64,000 bases of DNA, from NCBI GenBank assembly GCA_944389615.1, contig CALXNA010000007.1, positions 1 through 64,000 of the forward strand. Reading direction: 5' to 3'. This stretch comes from an uncultured Anaerobiospirillum sp. Lineage in GTDB: Bacteria > Pseudomonadota > Gammaproteobacteria > Enterobacterales > Succinivibrionaceae. Below are positions 42,514-51,530 of the stretch, piece by piece. Both the position numbers and the translations under genes were made by a program. The notes beneath the pieces are model-generated. The model saw only the letters and a list, made by a program, of their open reading frames with translations. It had not been told where the DNA came from and did not search any database. Each line of letters begins with the position of its first letter. Position 1 is the first letter of the stretch.

Positions 42514-44238
42514 TTAGAGCCCTAACTTCTGCTTTAAGGTGGCGACGACTTGATCCTTGGCGATGAACTCGCGCTCGCCCGTCTTGCGGTTCTTGTACTC
42601 AAGCTGGCCGTTGGCTAAGGCCTTGGCACCGACGGTGATGACGTGCGGAATGCCGATGAGCTCCATGTCCGAGAACATGACACCGGCGCGCTCGTCGCGG
42701 TCATCGTAGAGCACCTCAACTCCTAAGGCCTCAAGCTCAGCGTAGAGCTTCTCGGCCTCGGCCTTAACTTCCTCGCTCTTGCCTAAGCCAATGGCGACGA
42801 TGCCGACCATGAATGGGGCCATCGAGTCCGGCCACACGATACCCTTATCGTCGTGGTGCTGCTCGATCGCAGCGGCGATGACGCGGGTGACGCCGATGCC
42901 GTAGCAGCCCATCTCCATTGGGATGTTCTTGCCGGTACTGTCGGTGATGGTGGCGCCCATGGCCTCAGAGTACTTGGTGCCTAGCATGAAGACTTGGCCC
43001 ACCTCAATGCCCTTGCGCAGCTTGATGTGGCCCTTGCCATCTGGGCTGGGGTCACCTTCCTCGACGTTACGTAGGTCAGCTACTTCGTAGCTTGGGATGT
43101 CGCGGTCTAAGTTGACGTTGATCAAGTGGTAGCCATCTTCGTTGGCGCCGCAGGCAAAGTTGCTCATGACGTTGGCGTTGCGATCGAAGATGATGCGGCC
43201 TTTGAAGCCGACAGGTCCAAGCGAGCCCGGGTGGGCGCCCATCAGGGTGGCGATCTCCTCGTCGCTGGCAAACTCCACCGGATTGGCGATGCCGTCAATC
43301 TTACCGGCCTTGATCTCGTTTAACTCTTGGTTGCCGCGCAGGCACAGCATGATGAGCTCGTAGCTGCCATCTTCTTTGGGCTCGCCGCGTACTACCAAGC
43401 TCTTTAACACTTGATCAGCTGGGAGATGCAGGGCCGCGGCGGCCTCATCGACGGTGTGGCAGCCCGGGGTCGCGGCCTTGCTATAAGGCTCACCTGGCGC
43501 GCCGCGCTCTTCGGTTGGGGCTAAGGCTTCGGCCATTTCGATGTTGGCAGCGTAGTTCGACTCATCGGAGTAGGCGATGGTGTCTTCACCGGCCTCAGCT
43601 AAGACTTGGAACTCGTGGGAGTGGTTACCACCGATGCTGCCGGTGTCGGCCTCGACGGCGCGGAAGGTCAGGCCTAAGCGGGTGAAGATGGCGCTGTAGG
43701 CGTCATACATGTCCTGATAGGTCTGCTCTAAGCTGGCGTGATCGATATGGAAGGAGTAGCCATCCTTCATGATGAACTCACGGCCGCGCATCACACCAAA
43801 GCGCGGACGCATCTCGTCGCGGAACTTGGTCTGGATCTGATAGAGATTGAGTGGCAGCTGGCGCGGCGACTTGATCTCATTGCGGCATAAGGCGGTGATC
43901 ACCTCTTCGTGGGTTGGACCTAAGACGAACTCATTCTCCTTGCGATCCTTGAAGCGGCACAGCTCCGGGCCGTACTTGACGTAGCGGCCGGACTCACGCC
44001 AGAGCTCAGCCGGTTGCACGACCGGCATGGCGATCTCGATGGCGCCCTTCTTGTTCATCTCCTCGCGCACAATGGCCTCGACCTTGTGCAGCACTCGAAG
44101 GCCGGTGGGCAACCAGTTGTAGATACCGGAGGCAACCTGACGAATCAGGCCCGCTCGTAACATCAGACGGTGGCTATCGACCACCGCCTCAACTGGATTC
44201 TCTTTTAACGTTGAGAGCAAGTAACGACTTGTGCGCAT
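42514..44238 (-). CDS. proS: Prolyl-tRNA synthetase ProS
   Basis: ProS charges tRNA-Pro. The 574-residue protein is of the long bacterial type (E. coli 572). The N-terminal class II core has [23 protein letters not shown], the motif 2 region ([20 protein letters not shown]) and motif 3 ([19 protein letters not shown]). The INS editing domain lies at about residues 230-400, with [14 protein letters not shown] and [19 protein letters not shown], and the anticodon-binding domain follows at the C-terminus. It is transcribed alone and diverges from the small gene at 44530. Confidence 0.97.
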   Translation of the reverse strand: MRTSRYLLSTLKENPVEAVVDSHRLMLRAGLIRQVASGIYNWLPTGLRVLHKVEAIVREEMNKKGAIEIAMPVVQPAELWRESGRYVKYGPELCRFKDRKENEFVLGPTHEEVITALCRNEIKSPRQLPLNLYQIQTKFRDEMRPRFGVMRGREFIMKDGYSFHIDHASLEQTYQDMYDAYSAIFTRLGLTFRAVEADTGSIGGNHSHEFQVLAEAGEDTIAYSDESNYAANIEMAEALAPTEERGAPGEPYSKAATPGCHTVDEAAAALHLPADQVLKSLVVRGEPKEDGSYELIMLCLRGNQELNEIKAGKIDGIANPVEFASDEEIATLMGAHPGSLGPVGFKGRIIFDRNANVMSNFACGANEDGYHLINVNLDRDIPSYEVADLRNVEEGDPSPDGKGHIKLRKGIEVGQVFMLGTKYSEAMGATITDSTGKNIPMEMGCYGIGVTRVIAAAIEQHHDDKGIVWPDSMAPFMVGIVAIGLGKSEEVKAEAEKLYAELEALGVEVLYDDRDERAGVMFSDMELIGIPHVITVGAKALANGQLEYKNRKTGEREFIAKDQVVATLKQKLGL

Positions 44239-44529
44239 GGCAAAATATCACCTTCGTAAGTTAAGGCACCCAAAACCTGACACGCCGGGCCCGCGGCCAC
44301 GGCCGTGGCCTGCGCTGCCGCGCAGCCGCCTGCGGCGCAGAGCGGGGCTGCTGTGTCAAACGCCCTATTTTAGTGGGCGCGTTGGGCACAATCAACGGCG
44401 CGCAGCTGATAAATTTGCCCAAGCCCATACAGATTGCGGCCTTTTGCGCTATAGTCTTAGTAACGTCAGCTTACAATAGGCGCGCTGGTTGAACCTCAGT
44501 CACTCGGCACGCGCGCAAGCGAGGGTGTG

Positions 44530-44757
44530 ATGATTTTCTTAGTATCCTTTGGCATCTTCTGTGTCTTTGTGCTGTGCCTTGCTATTAGCCTGATTTGCAA
44601 GCGCGGTGGTCTCAAGAGCGAGAGCGAAGCGCACGCCATTTTAGAGGGCATCAACTGCGCCGCCTGCGCCAACACCTCCTGCGGTTTCAATGGGCACAAA
44701 GAGCACAAGCCGACCAAGCACTGCATGCACGAGTCCATTGAGTTCAAAGAGGTGTAG
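44530..44757 (+). CDS. Small Cys-rich membrane protein (NqrM-like)
   Basis: This 75-residue protein has one N-terminal membrane helix (FLVSFGIFCVFVLCLAISLI) followed by a short Cys-rich cytoplasmic part. That part contains GGLKSESEAHAILEGINC, a CAACANTSC-type cluster and a final Cys-His pair. ATG 44530 is preferred over GTG 44527 because GAGG then lies 5 bases upstream. The helix plus GGL plus Cys cluster recalls NqrM, which delivers iron to the Na+-pumping NADH:quinone reductase. The C-x2-C-x4-C pattern also resembles the RnfB N-terminus. Its neighbour apbE flavinylates Nqr/Rnf subunits, which supports this link. The gene is clear; the family is tentative. Confidence 0.7.
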   Translation: MIFLVSFGIFCVFVLCLAISLICKRGGLKSESEAHAILEGINCAACANTSCGFNGHKEHKPTKHCMHESIEFKEV

Positions 44758-44804
44758 TGGCTGCGCGCAGCGCATAGCGCCTAACCCATGGGTGGAGAGT
44801 TTGA

Positions 44805-45932
44805 ATGAGAACGGTAACAAAAGTACTGACGGCGTCGGCGCTGAGCTTAGCGCTGCTCACGTTCAGCGGCTGTGGGCAAAAGCCTGAGCCCGTCGGCGGA
44901 GCCACAGGCGATGTGGTGGCGCAGCCTTTTGCTGAGGTCACCAAGATCAATGGTCAGATCTTTGGTACCTTCTATTACATCACGGTGCCGGGCGGCTACC
45001 CCGGCGGCGAGGACACGCTGCGCTCGGACGCGCAATTTGTCTTCACCAAGGTCGGCAACGCCATCTCCACCTTCGATCCGTCCGCGGAGATTGCGCGCTT
45101 CAATGAGCATCACAGCACCGGTGACTTCCCGATCTCAAGCTACCTTGCCAATGTGATTGAGGAAGTACAGCGCCAATCGCGCCGCATCGGTATGGCGATG
45201 GATCCGACGGTCGGGCCGCTGGTCAACCTCTGGGGGTTTGGCCCTAAGGGGCAAATTGAGCACTCCCCGACCGATGAGCAGGTCGCCGAGACCAAGGAAT
45301 ATGTCGGGCTTGATAAGTTCTCGCTGCGCCGCGCCGGTGGCACCGCCTTCCTTGTCAAGAGCGATCCGCGCGTCGAGCTTGATCTCTCCACCATTGGCGA
45401 AGGCCTTGCGGCCGATGAGCTTGCGGCCTTGATGGATCGCAAAGGCATTGCCAACTACATGATCGCCATTGCCGGCGCTATTCGCTCTAAGGGCGCCAAC
45501 CCTGAGGGCAAGCTCTGGCGCGTCGGCATCGAAGACCCGTTAAGCCATGGGCAAAAGGTCTTTGCCGCGGTTTGCCCGCAAGGCATGGCTATCTCAACGG
45601 CCGGTTCCTACCGCAACTTCTTTGTCGATGACGAGACCAATCAGTTCTACTCGCACGTGATTGACCCCGAAACGGGCCGTCCGATTGCCCACCGTACCGT
45701 TTCGGTCTCGGTGGTCGACCGTGCCGCCTTAGTGACCGATGCCTTAGATACCGGTCTGCTGGTCTGGGGCGCACAGAAGGCGGTGGATTGGGGTAATAAG
45801 AACGATGTCGCGGTCTACGCCATTGAGATTGATGACAAGGGCCAAGCCAAGGAGACGCACTCGCGTGCCTTCGACATCTACCTCAAGTGCAAGGTGCACC
45901 AGAACCTGACCCAGACCGCCCCGCTCGAATAG
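44805..45932 (+). CDS. apbE: FAD:protein FMN transferase ApbE
   Basis: ApbE covalently attaches FMN to Thr residues of periplasmic or membrane flavoproteins such as NqrB, NqrC and RnfG. The 375-residue lipoprotein has lipobox FSGC with Cys23. The body shows FGTFYYITVPGG near the N-terminus, STFDPSAEIARFNEH, the MDPTVGPLVNLWGFG segment, LDLSTIGEGLAADEL, ISTAGSYRNFF and the metal-binding SHVIDPETGRP with downstream DALDTGLLVWG. All key stretches are present. It follows the NqrM-like gene by 47 bases, so the two are probably co-transcribed. No nqr or rnf genes lie in the window. Confidence 0.95.
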   Translation: MRTVTKVLTASALSLALLTFSGCGQKPEPVGGATGDVVAQPFAEVTKINGQIFGTFYYITVPGGYPGGEDTLRSDAQFVFTKVGNAISTFDPSAEIARFNEHHSTGDFPISSYLANVIEEVQRQSRRIGMAMDPTVGPLVNLWGFGPKGQIEHSPTDEQVAETKEYVGLDKFSLRRAGGTAFLVKSDPRVELDLSTIGEGLAADELAALMDRKGIANYMIAIAGAIRSKGANPEGKLWRVGIEDPLSHGQKVFAAVCPQGMAISTAGSYRNFFVDDETNQFYSHVIDPETGRPIAHRTVSVSVVDRAALVTDALDTGLLVWGAQKAVDWGNKNDVAVYAIEIDDKGQAKETHSRAFDIYLKCKVHQNLTQTAPLE

Positions 45933-46069
45933 CTCATAGCCAGCGCGCCCTGCGCAGCAAGGGTGCCGCGCCGCGCGCGTCCAGCGCGCTATCAGCTACA
46001 ATAGCCAAGACCTCCGACACCTGCGCATTGGTGCCGAAGTCTTGGCTTTTCTGTCTTGCGAGTTTTGTC

Positions 46070-47434
46070 ATGCATATTCATATTCTTGGTATTTGCGGCA
46101 CCTTTATGGGCGGTATCGCTCTGATTGCTCAGCAGGCTGGGCACAAGGTCACGGGCTCAGACCAAAATGTCTATCCGCCGATGAGCGATGAGCTGCGCGC
46201 AGCGGGCATTGAGATTTACCAAGGCTATGGCGCCGAGCAGCTTGAGAGCAAGCCTGACCTCATTGTGGTCGGCAATGTGATGAAGCGCGGCATGCCGGTG
46301 GTCGAGCGCATGCTCGAAGAGCGCCTCAACTATGTTTCAGGCCCTGAGTTTTTAGAAGACCTCTACCTGCGCTCTAAAACGGTGCTGGCGGTCTCCGGTA
46401 CCCATGGCAAAACCACTACCACCGCGATGCTGACGTGGATCTTAGAGGCCAATGGTCGTAACCCGAGCTTCCTTGTCGGCGGCATCCCCGAGAACTTCGG
46501 CTACTCGGCGCGCGCCACCGCCAGCGAGTACTTTGTGATCGAGGCCGACGAGTACGACAGCGCCTTCTTTGACAAGCGCTCCAAATTCGTCCACTACCAC
46601 CCGAACATCGCCATCATCAACAACATCGAGTTTGACCACGCCGATATCTTCAACAGCATCGAAGACATCAAAAAGCAGTTCCACCAGATGGTGCGTATCA
46701 TCCCAAGTTCTGGTACCGTGATCTACCCGGCGACTGATGCTAACGCGGTCGACACCATCAAGAAGGGCCTGTGGTCGCATAGCATCGCCGTCGGCGGCGC
46801 CGACTGCCCATATCGCATGGAACTGACCCACGAAGATGGCTCGGCCTTTAAGGTCTTAGAGCACGACACTGAGCTCTGCGCCGTCACTCTCGCCGCCACC
46901 GGCGTGCACAATGCCCATAACGCCTTTATGGCGCTCCTTGCGGCCCATGCCATTGGCATCGAATTTAAGGATGGCGCGGCAGCCCTTGCCACCTTTAAGA
47001 TGCCCAAGCGTCGGATGGAGCTGGTCGGCACCATTGGGGATATCAAGGTCTACGACGATTTTGCCCACCATCCGACCGCCATCGCTACCACGCTCGAAGG
47101 CCTGCGCAAGAGTGTGGGCCCTGAGCGCCGCATCGTCTGCGTCTTTGAGCCGCGCTCGAACTCCATGAAGATGGGTGCCAACCGCGAGTTCCTCGGCGCC
47201 TCCTTTGCCGCCGCCGACGAGGTCTTTGTCTATCACAACGAAGCGGTGCACTGGGATATGTCGATCTTAGAGCGCGACTGCCCTAAGCCCCTGCACATCG
47301 TCATGACCAATACCCAAGACTTGATCGATGCGGTGGTCAAGGCCACTGATGAGCACACCACGATCGTGGTGATGAGCAATGGCGGCTTCGAGAACGTCAA
47401 AGGCCGCTTAGTTGAGGCGCTCACGGCCCGCTAA
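46070..47434 (+). CDS. mpl: Murein tripeptide ligase Mpl
   Basis: Mpl recycles cell-wall peptides by joining L-Ala-gamma-D-Glu-meso-DAP to UDP-MurNAc. The start at ATG 46070 gives the classic Mur N-terminus MHIHILGICGTFMGGIALIAQ; the frame stays open from 45887 without a ribosome-binding site. The protein is 454 residues, with the ATP loop SGTHGKTTTTAM at 109-120, the central IEADEYDSAFFDKRSKFVHY and the later VYDDFAHHPTAIATTLEGL. Length is the same as in E. coli. It is on the same strand as apbE but probably a separate unit. Confidence 0.96.
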   Translation: MHIHILGICGTFMGGIALIAQQAGHKVTGSDQNVYPPMSDELRAAGIEIYQGYGAEQLESKPDLIVVGNVMKRGMPVVERMLEERLNYVSGPEFLEDLYLRSKTVLAVSGTHGKTTTTAMLTWILEANGRNPSFLVGGIPENFGYSARATASEYFVIEADEYDSAFFDKRSKFVHYHPNIAIINNIEFDHADIFNSIEDIKKQFHQMVRIIPSSGTVIYPATDANAVDTIKKGLWSHSIAVGGADCPYRMELTHEDGSAFKVLEHDTELCAVTLAATGVHNAHNAFMALLAAHAIGIEFKDGAAALATFKMPKRRMELVGTIGDIKVYDDFAHHPTAIATTLEGLRKSVGPERRIVCVFEPRSNSMKMGANREFLGASFAAADEVFVYHNEAVHWDMSILERDCPKPLHIVMTNTQDLIDAVVKATDEHTTIVVMSNGGFENVKGRLVEALTAR

Positions 47435-47514
47435 CGGCACAGAGGCCCCAAACGACACACCGCCAGTTACCAGAGCAGCAACTGGGGGTGCGGGCAGCAG
47501 CCAAAGCGTTGAGC

Positions 47515-48786
47515 TTAGGCCTGAGCTAAGGCTTGCTCTAAGTCTGCTAAGGTGTCCTTGACATCCTCAAGGCCGACCGAGAGGCGTACCGAACCGGCGT
47601 CGATACCGGCGGCAGCTAATTGCTCATCGGTGAGCTGACGGTGGGTCGAGCTGGCCGGGTGCAGCACGCAGGACTTGATGTCGGCGACGTGTACCTCAAG
47701 GCTGATCATCTTGAGGCTGTCGATGAAGCGTACCCCAGCGTCACGGCCGCCCTTTAAGACGAAGGAGATGACGCCTGAGCAGCCTAGAGGCAGATACTTC
47801 TGGGCGCGCTCGTGATCTGGGCTGTCAACTAAGCCAGGATAAGATACTTGGGCGACCTTCTCGTGCTGGGCTAAGAACTCGGCGACGACTTGAGCGTTCT
47901 TGCAGTACTGCTGCATGCGCAGTGGCAAGGTCTCAAGGCCTAAGTTGATGTAGAAGGCGTTTTGTGGGCTTTGCAGGCAGCCTAAGTCACGGATGAGCTG
48001 GGCGCGGGCCTTAACGATGTAAGCGGCGTTGCCGAAGGCTTCGGTGTAGACGCAGCCGTGGTAGGACTCATCAGGCTCACTGAACTCTGGGAACTTGTCC
48101 TTATGGGCCGTCCAGTCAAACTTACCCGAGTCGACCACGACACCACCGACGCCTAAGGCGTGGCCATCTAAGTACTTGGTGGTCGAGTGCATGACGATAT
48201 CAGCGCCAAACTCGATCGGGCGGCACAGGTATGGGGTAGCAAAGGTATTGTCGATGATGAGCGGTACGCCTTGGCTGTGGGCGAGGTCAGCGATACGCGC
48301 AATGTCTAAGACATCGGTCGATGGGTTGGCGATCGTCTCGCCGAAGACAGCCTTGGTGTTAGGGCGGAAGTATTTGACCAGCTCTTCGTTCGGCAGGCGT
48401 TGATCGACGAAGGTGATCTCAACGCCAAAGCGCTTCATGGTAACGGCCAAGAGATTGATGGTGCCGCCATAGAGGTTCGAGCAAGCGACGACATGGTCAC
48501 CGGCGCGGCACAGGTTCATAATCGAGATAAAGCAAGCGGCTTGACCTGAGCTAGTGCAGATAGCGCCGACGCCGCCTTCTAAGGCTGCGATCTTCTTTTC
48601 GACGTAGTCCACGGTTGGGTTAGCAAGGCGCGAGTAGAAGAATCCGGCGGCCTTCAAATCGAACAGGGCGGCGACGTCTGCGGTGCTGTCATACTTAAAG
48701 GTGGTGCTTTGGATAATAGGCAGGGCACCGGGCTCACCATTTTTAGGCTCGTAACCACCGTGCAGGCATTTTGAGGCGAATTCCAT
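47515..48786 (-). CDS. metY: O-acetylhomoserine sulfhydrylase, copy 1
   Basis: This PLP enzyme of the Cys/Met metabolism family converts O-acetylhomoserine and sulfide (or methanethiol) to homocysteine or methionine. The 423-residue protein shows the MetY-type N-terminus (KCLHGGYEPKNGEPGALPI), YSRLANPTVDYVEKKIAALE, the PLP-binding SSGQAA region, and the Schiff-base lysine K204 in HSTTKYLDGHALGVGG. Late motifs include LIRDLGCLQSPQNAFY and HPASSTHRQLTDEQL. It is one of two tandem, nearly identical copies on the same strand. The gene name is by family; which sulfur donor it prefers is not visible. Confidence 0.93.
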   Translation of the reverse strand: MEFASKCLHGGYEPKNGEPGALPIIQSTTFKYDSTADVAALFDLKAAGFFYSRLANPTVDYVEKKIAALEGGVGAICTSSGQAACFISIMNLCRAGDHVVACSNLYGGTINLLAVTMKRFGVEITFVDQRLPNEELVKYFRPNTKAVFGETIANPSTDVLDIARIADLAHSQGVPLIIDNTFATPYLCRPIEFGADIVMHSTTKYLDGHALGVGGVVVDSGKFDWTAHKDKFPEFSEPDESYHGCVYTEAFGNAAYIVKARAQLIRDLGCLQSPQNAFYINLGLETLPLRMQQYCKNAQVVAEFLAQHEKVAQVSYPGLVDSPDHERAQKYLPLGCSGVISFVLKGGRDAGVRFIDSLKMISLEVHVADIKSCVLHPASSTHRQLTDEQLAAAGIDAGSVRLSVGLEDVKDTLADLEQALAQA

Positions 48787-48985
48787 CGAAGATATCCCTT
48801 TCTCTCAATACTGGGCAACTAAACCGATCCGAGGTGACGCTAACAGGCCCCAGTGCCACAAAACTTAGCGCTCCCCACCCTAAGGCAAAGAGCGGCCGCA
48901 GCCGCTTAAACTAACCATCATAGGTCACTCCACCCCAAAAGTGCGCATCACGCCCGCGAATGGGCAGCTGTGCCACTTTTTGCAC

Positions 48986-49027
48986 CAAAAAACGCCATAA
49001 CCCCCAGTGCCGCAGGCACTGAGGGTT
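48986..49027 (-). terminator. Terminator after metY copy 2
   Basis: On the minus strand AACCCTCAGTGCC and GGCACTGGGGGTT form a 13-bp stem with one mismatch and a 3-base loop. TTTTTT follows only after ATGGCG, so termination may be partial. Confidence 0.55.
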
Positions 49028-49037
49028 CAAGCGCGCT

Positions 49038-49125
49038 CGCAAGGCTCGACCTTCGGGGCGGGCGCGTTCGCAAGGCTCGACCTTCGGGGCGGGCGCTCAC
49101 GCAAGGTCGAATCTTCGGCTCGGTC
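49038..49125. repeat. Three 31-bp direct repeats
   Basis: CGCAAGGCTCGACCTTCGGG starts units at 49038 and 49069; a degenerate third unit starts at 49100. The period is exactly 31 bases with no spacer between units. Confidence 0.8.
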
Positions 49126-49162
49126 TGAACCCACGAAGGCGCAGTGAGCCTTAGGCTTGCGC

Positions 49163-50434
49163 TTAGACCTGCGCTAAGGCCTGTTCGAGATCGGCGATGA
49201 GATCGGAGATGTCCTCAAGACCCACCGAGAGGCGGACGGAGCCAGCTTCGATCCCGGAGGCCTTAAGCTGCTCGTCAGTGAGTTGGCGGTGGCTTGAGCT
49301 GGCCGGATGCAAGACGCTCGACTTGATGTCGGAGACGTGCACCTCAAGGCGGATCAGCTTGAGGCTGTCGATGAAGCGTACGCCCGCGTCACGACCGCCC
49401 TTTAAGACAAAGGTCATGACGCCCGAGCAGCCCAGCGGCAGATACTTCTGAGCGCGCTCATGGTCAGGGCTATAGGCTAGGCCCGGGTAGGAGATGCGCT
49501 CGACCTTAGCGTGCTGGGCTAAGAACTCGGCGATGACTTGGGCATTTTGGCAGTACTGCTGCATGCGCAGCGGCAGCGTCTCAAGGCCTAAGTTGAGGTA
49601 GAAGGCATTCTGCGGGCTTTGCAGACAGCCTAAGTCGCGGATGAGCTGGACGCGGGCTTTGACGATATAGGCGGCGTTGCCGAAGGCTTCGGTGTAGACG
49701 CAGCCGTGGTAGGACTCATCGGGCGAGCTAAACTCTGGAAACTTGTCTTGGTGGGCCGCCCAGTCAAACTTGCCGGCGTCGATCACGCAGCCGCCGACGC
49801 CTACGGCATGGCCATCCAAGTACTTGGTGGTGGAGTGCACCACGATGTCAGCGCCAAACTCGATCGGACGGCACAGGTACGGCGTGGCGAAGGTGTTATC
49901 GATGATGAGCGGCACGCCTTGGCTGTGGGCCAGCGCGGCCATGCGCTCAATGTCCAAGACATCGGTGGACGGATTGGCGATGGTTTCGCCTACCAGCGCT
50001 TTGGTGTTAGGGCGGAAGTATTGGGTCAGATCCTCGTTGGGCAAGTCTTGGTCGATGAAGGTGACCTCGATGCCAAAGCGCTTTAAGGTCACCGCCAAGA
50101 GGTTGATCGTGCCGCCATAGAGCTTGGAGCAGGCGACGATATGGTCACCGGCGCGGCATAAATTCATCAGCGCAATGAAGTTGGCGGCATGGCCGGAGCT
50201 GGTGCAGATAGCGCCGACGCCGCCTTCTAGAGCGGCGAGCTTTTGCTCGACGTAGTCGACGGTCGGGTTAGCAAGGCGCGAGTAGAAGAATCCGGATGCC
50301 TGCAAATCGAACAGGGCGGCAACATCGGCGGTGCTGTCGTACTTAAAGGTGGTGCTTTGGATGATCGGCAAGGCACCAGGCTCACCGTTTTGCGGCTCAT
50401 AGCCGCTGTGGAGGCATTTGGAGGCAAATTCCAT
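49163..50434 (-). CDS. metY: O-acetylhomoserine sulfhydrylase, copy 2
   Basis: This is the paralogue of the gene at 47515, also 423 residues when started at ATG 50434, which aligns with the start of copy 1 (an ATG at 50446 would add four residues). The same signatures are present, including HSTTKYLDGHAVGVGG with the PLP lysine. Differences are scattered conservative substitutions, for example HSGYEPQNGEP against HGGYEPKNGEP, and a few percent of the surface. Even the leader TATCTTC before the start is conserved, so the duplication included regulatory DNA. A perfect GalR/GalS-type operator lies 73 bases upstream, which copy 1 does not have. Confidence 0.93.
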   Translation of the reverse strand: MEFASKCLHSGYEPQNGEPGALPIIQSTTFKYDSTADVAALFDLQASGFFYSRLANPTVDYVEQKLAALEGGVGAICTSSGHAANFIALMNLCRAGDHIVACSKLYGGTINLLAVTLKRFGIEVTFIDQDLPNEDLTQYFRPNTKALVGETIANPSTDVLDIERMAALAHSQGVPLIIDNTFATPYLCRPIEFGADIVVHSTTKYLDGHAVGVGGCVIDAGKFDWAAHQDKFPEFSSPDESYHGCVYTEAFGNAAYIVKARVQLIRDLGCLQSPQNAFYLNLGLETLPLRMQQYCQNAQVIAEFLAQHAKVERISYPGLAYSPDHERAQKYLPLGCSGVMTFVLKGGRDAGVRFIDSLKLIRLEVHVSDIKSSVLHPASSSHRQLTDEQLKASGIEAGSVRLSVGLEDISDLIADLEQALAQV

Positions 50435-50506
50435 GAAGATATCCATTTCCTAGGCAACTAAACCACACGGAGCGCCGCAGCCCAGTCCCCACTGCGCTCC
50501 CCTCAC

Positions 50507-50522
50507 GTGTAAGCGTTTACAC
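50507..50522. promoter_or_regulatory. Perfect GalR/GalS-type operator upstream of metY copy 2
   Basis: GTGTAAGCGTTTACAC is a perfect palindrome and matches the gal operator consensus GTGKAANCGNTTMCAC at every position. It sits in the divergent region between metY copy 2 and the gene at 50813. A LacI/GalR-family protein should bind it; the regulated gene is uncertain. Confidence 0.65.
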
Positions 50523-50812
50523 CAACAGAGTGAGGAACGCCCCTCTGAGCAAAAGGCCCGCCGCTTTGCGTTTTGGGGGCGGAATTGTGCAACTGTGCAC
50601 TAAAATGGCCGCGCCCCGCCGTCCGCCTGCTCCGCAGGCCCAGCCGTAGCCTACCGCCCAAGGCTCGCCCCACCGGCCTATGCGCCGAGGTCGCGCCGTC
50701 GGCTCGCCCCCGAGTATGTGTGGCAGCGGAAGCGGCGCAAAGCGGCAGGCTACCGCTATACTGAGCAGCAGGGGCGGGCGCTGTGATAGCGCCGTCGAGA
50801 TCGGAGGTGGTT

Positions 50813-51187
50813 ATGAAGTTCTGGGTTTGGGCCTTGCTCTTGATTGGCTTTAGTGCGGGGGCGGCGCCCCGGGGCGGCCTGCCGCGCAATGACTGCGCGA
50901 CCTTTTACGCACGGCAACAAGGCACAAGCTACGACGTCGTGGCGGTGGATATCGTGGGCGTAAGCCAAGGCGTGGTGGGCGTGCGGATCTTAGGGCTGCC
51001 CAAGCAGGTACGGGCCACCGTCAATGGCATGGTGATCAAGAAGCTGGATAGCCAGCAGATCGTATGTGGGCGCGAGGCGGTCGGCGAGTATGCGCTCTAT
51101 GACTTAAAGCCCCTGAAGATCGATGCTGGGTACTTTGAGGTCAGCGCCGATGGCCTCAAAGCCAGCCGCTCGGTGCAGGTCAAATAG
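50813..51187 (+). CDS. Unknown small secreted protein
   Basis: This 124-residue protein has a signal peptide (MKFWVWALLLIGFSAGAA) and a good ribosome-binding site (GGAGG, 5 bases upstream). The mature part looks like one small beta-rich domain with VVAVDIVGVSQGVVGVRIL, a VNGMVIKKLDSQQIVC stretch and a final YFEVSADGLKASRSVQVK. Two cysteines (in NDCATFY and IVCGRE) could form a disulfide. I do not recognise a family. It stands alone between metY and the lower-GC gene at 51531, and a gal-type operator lies about 290 bases upstream. Confidence 0.7.
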   Translation: MKFWVWALLLIGFSAGAAPRGGLPRNDCATFYARQQGTSYDVVAVDIVGVSQGVVGVRILGLPKQVRATVNGMVIKKLDSQQIVCGREAVGEYALYDLKPLKIDAGYFEVSADGLKASRSVQVK

Positions 51188-51225
51188 CACCGGCGCTCTG
51201 GGCGCATCCCAAGGCGCTTAAAGCT

Positions 51226-51281
51226 AAAAAGGCGCTCCCGTACCCAGTCCAGCCCGTAGGCTGAGCGGGCTCAAGAGCGCC
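51226..51281 (-). terminator. Nested-hairpin terminator after the gene at 51531
   Basis: On the minus strand GGCGCTC and GAGCGCC close an outer stem around an inner AGCCCG/CGGGCT hairpin, followed by TTTTT. It has the same nested design as the terminator after mglB. Confidence 0.7.
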
Positions 51282-51530
51282 CCAGCATAGCTCTCAGGTA
51301 CGGCCGCGGCGCAGTGGCGCCTGCAGCCGACCTGAGGCGAGCAAGCTGCGCTTGCTCTAGAGGGTCGGGCACAGACTTGTGCCGTCAGTCGCCTTCCTAG
51401 CAGCGGCGAGATATTGCAACGGACTCGTCAGGCGTCAGACTTGATGGAGCTGCTGAGCTTCGTCGGTATCGTGGTAGCTGATACGAGCTCCGCGCGCAGG
51501 CGGCAGGGCAGCCTGTTGAACCTGCGGCGG

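Larger units (their letters stand above)
48787..49162. other. Spacer between the two metY copies
   Basis: No gene is present. The spacer holds a hairpin terminator for the upstream copy (48986-49027), three 31-base direct repeats (49038-49125) and the promoter region of copy 1, which I could not place. Confidence 0.6.

Noticed and set aside
49038-49125. CRISPR array
   Set aside because: The 31-base units follow each other directly without spacers, and no cas gene is present.
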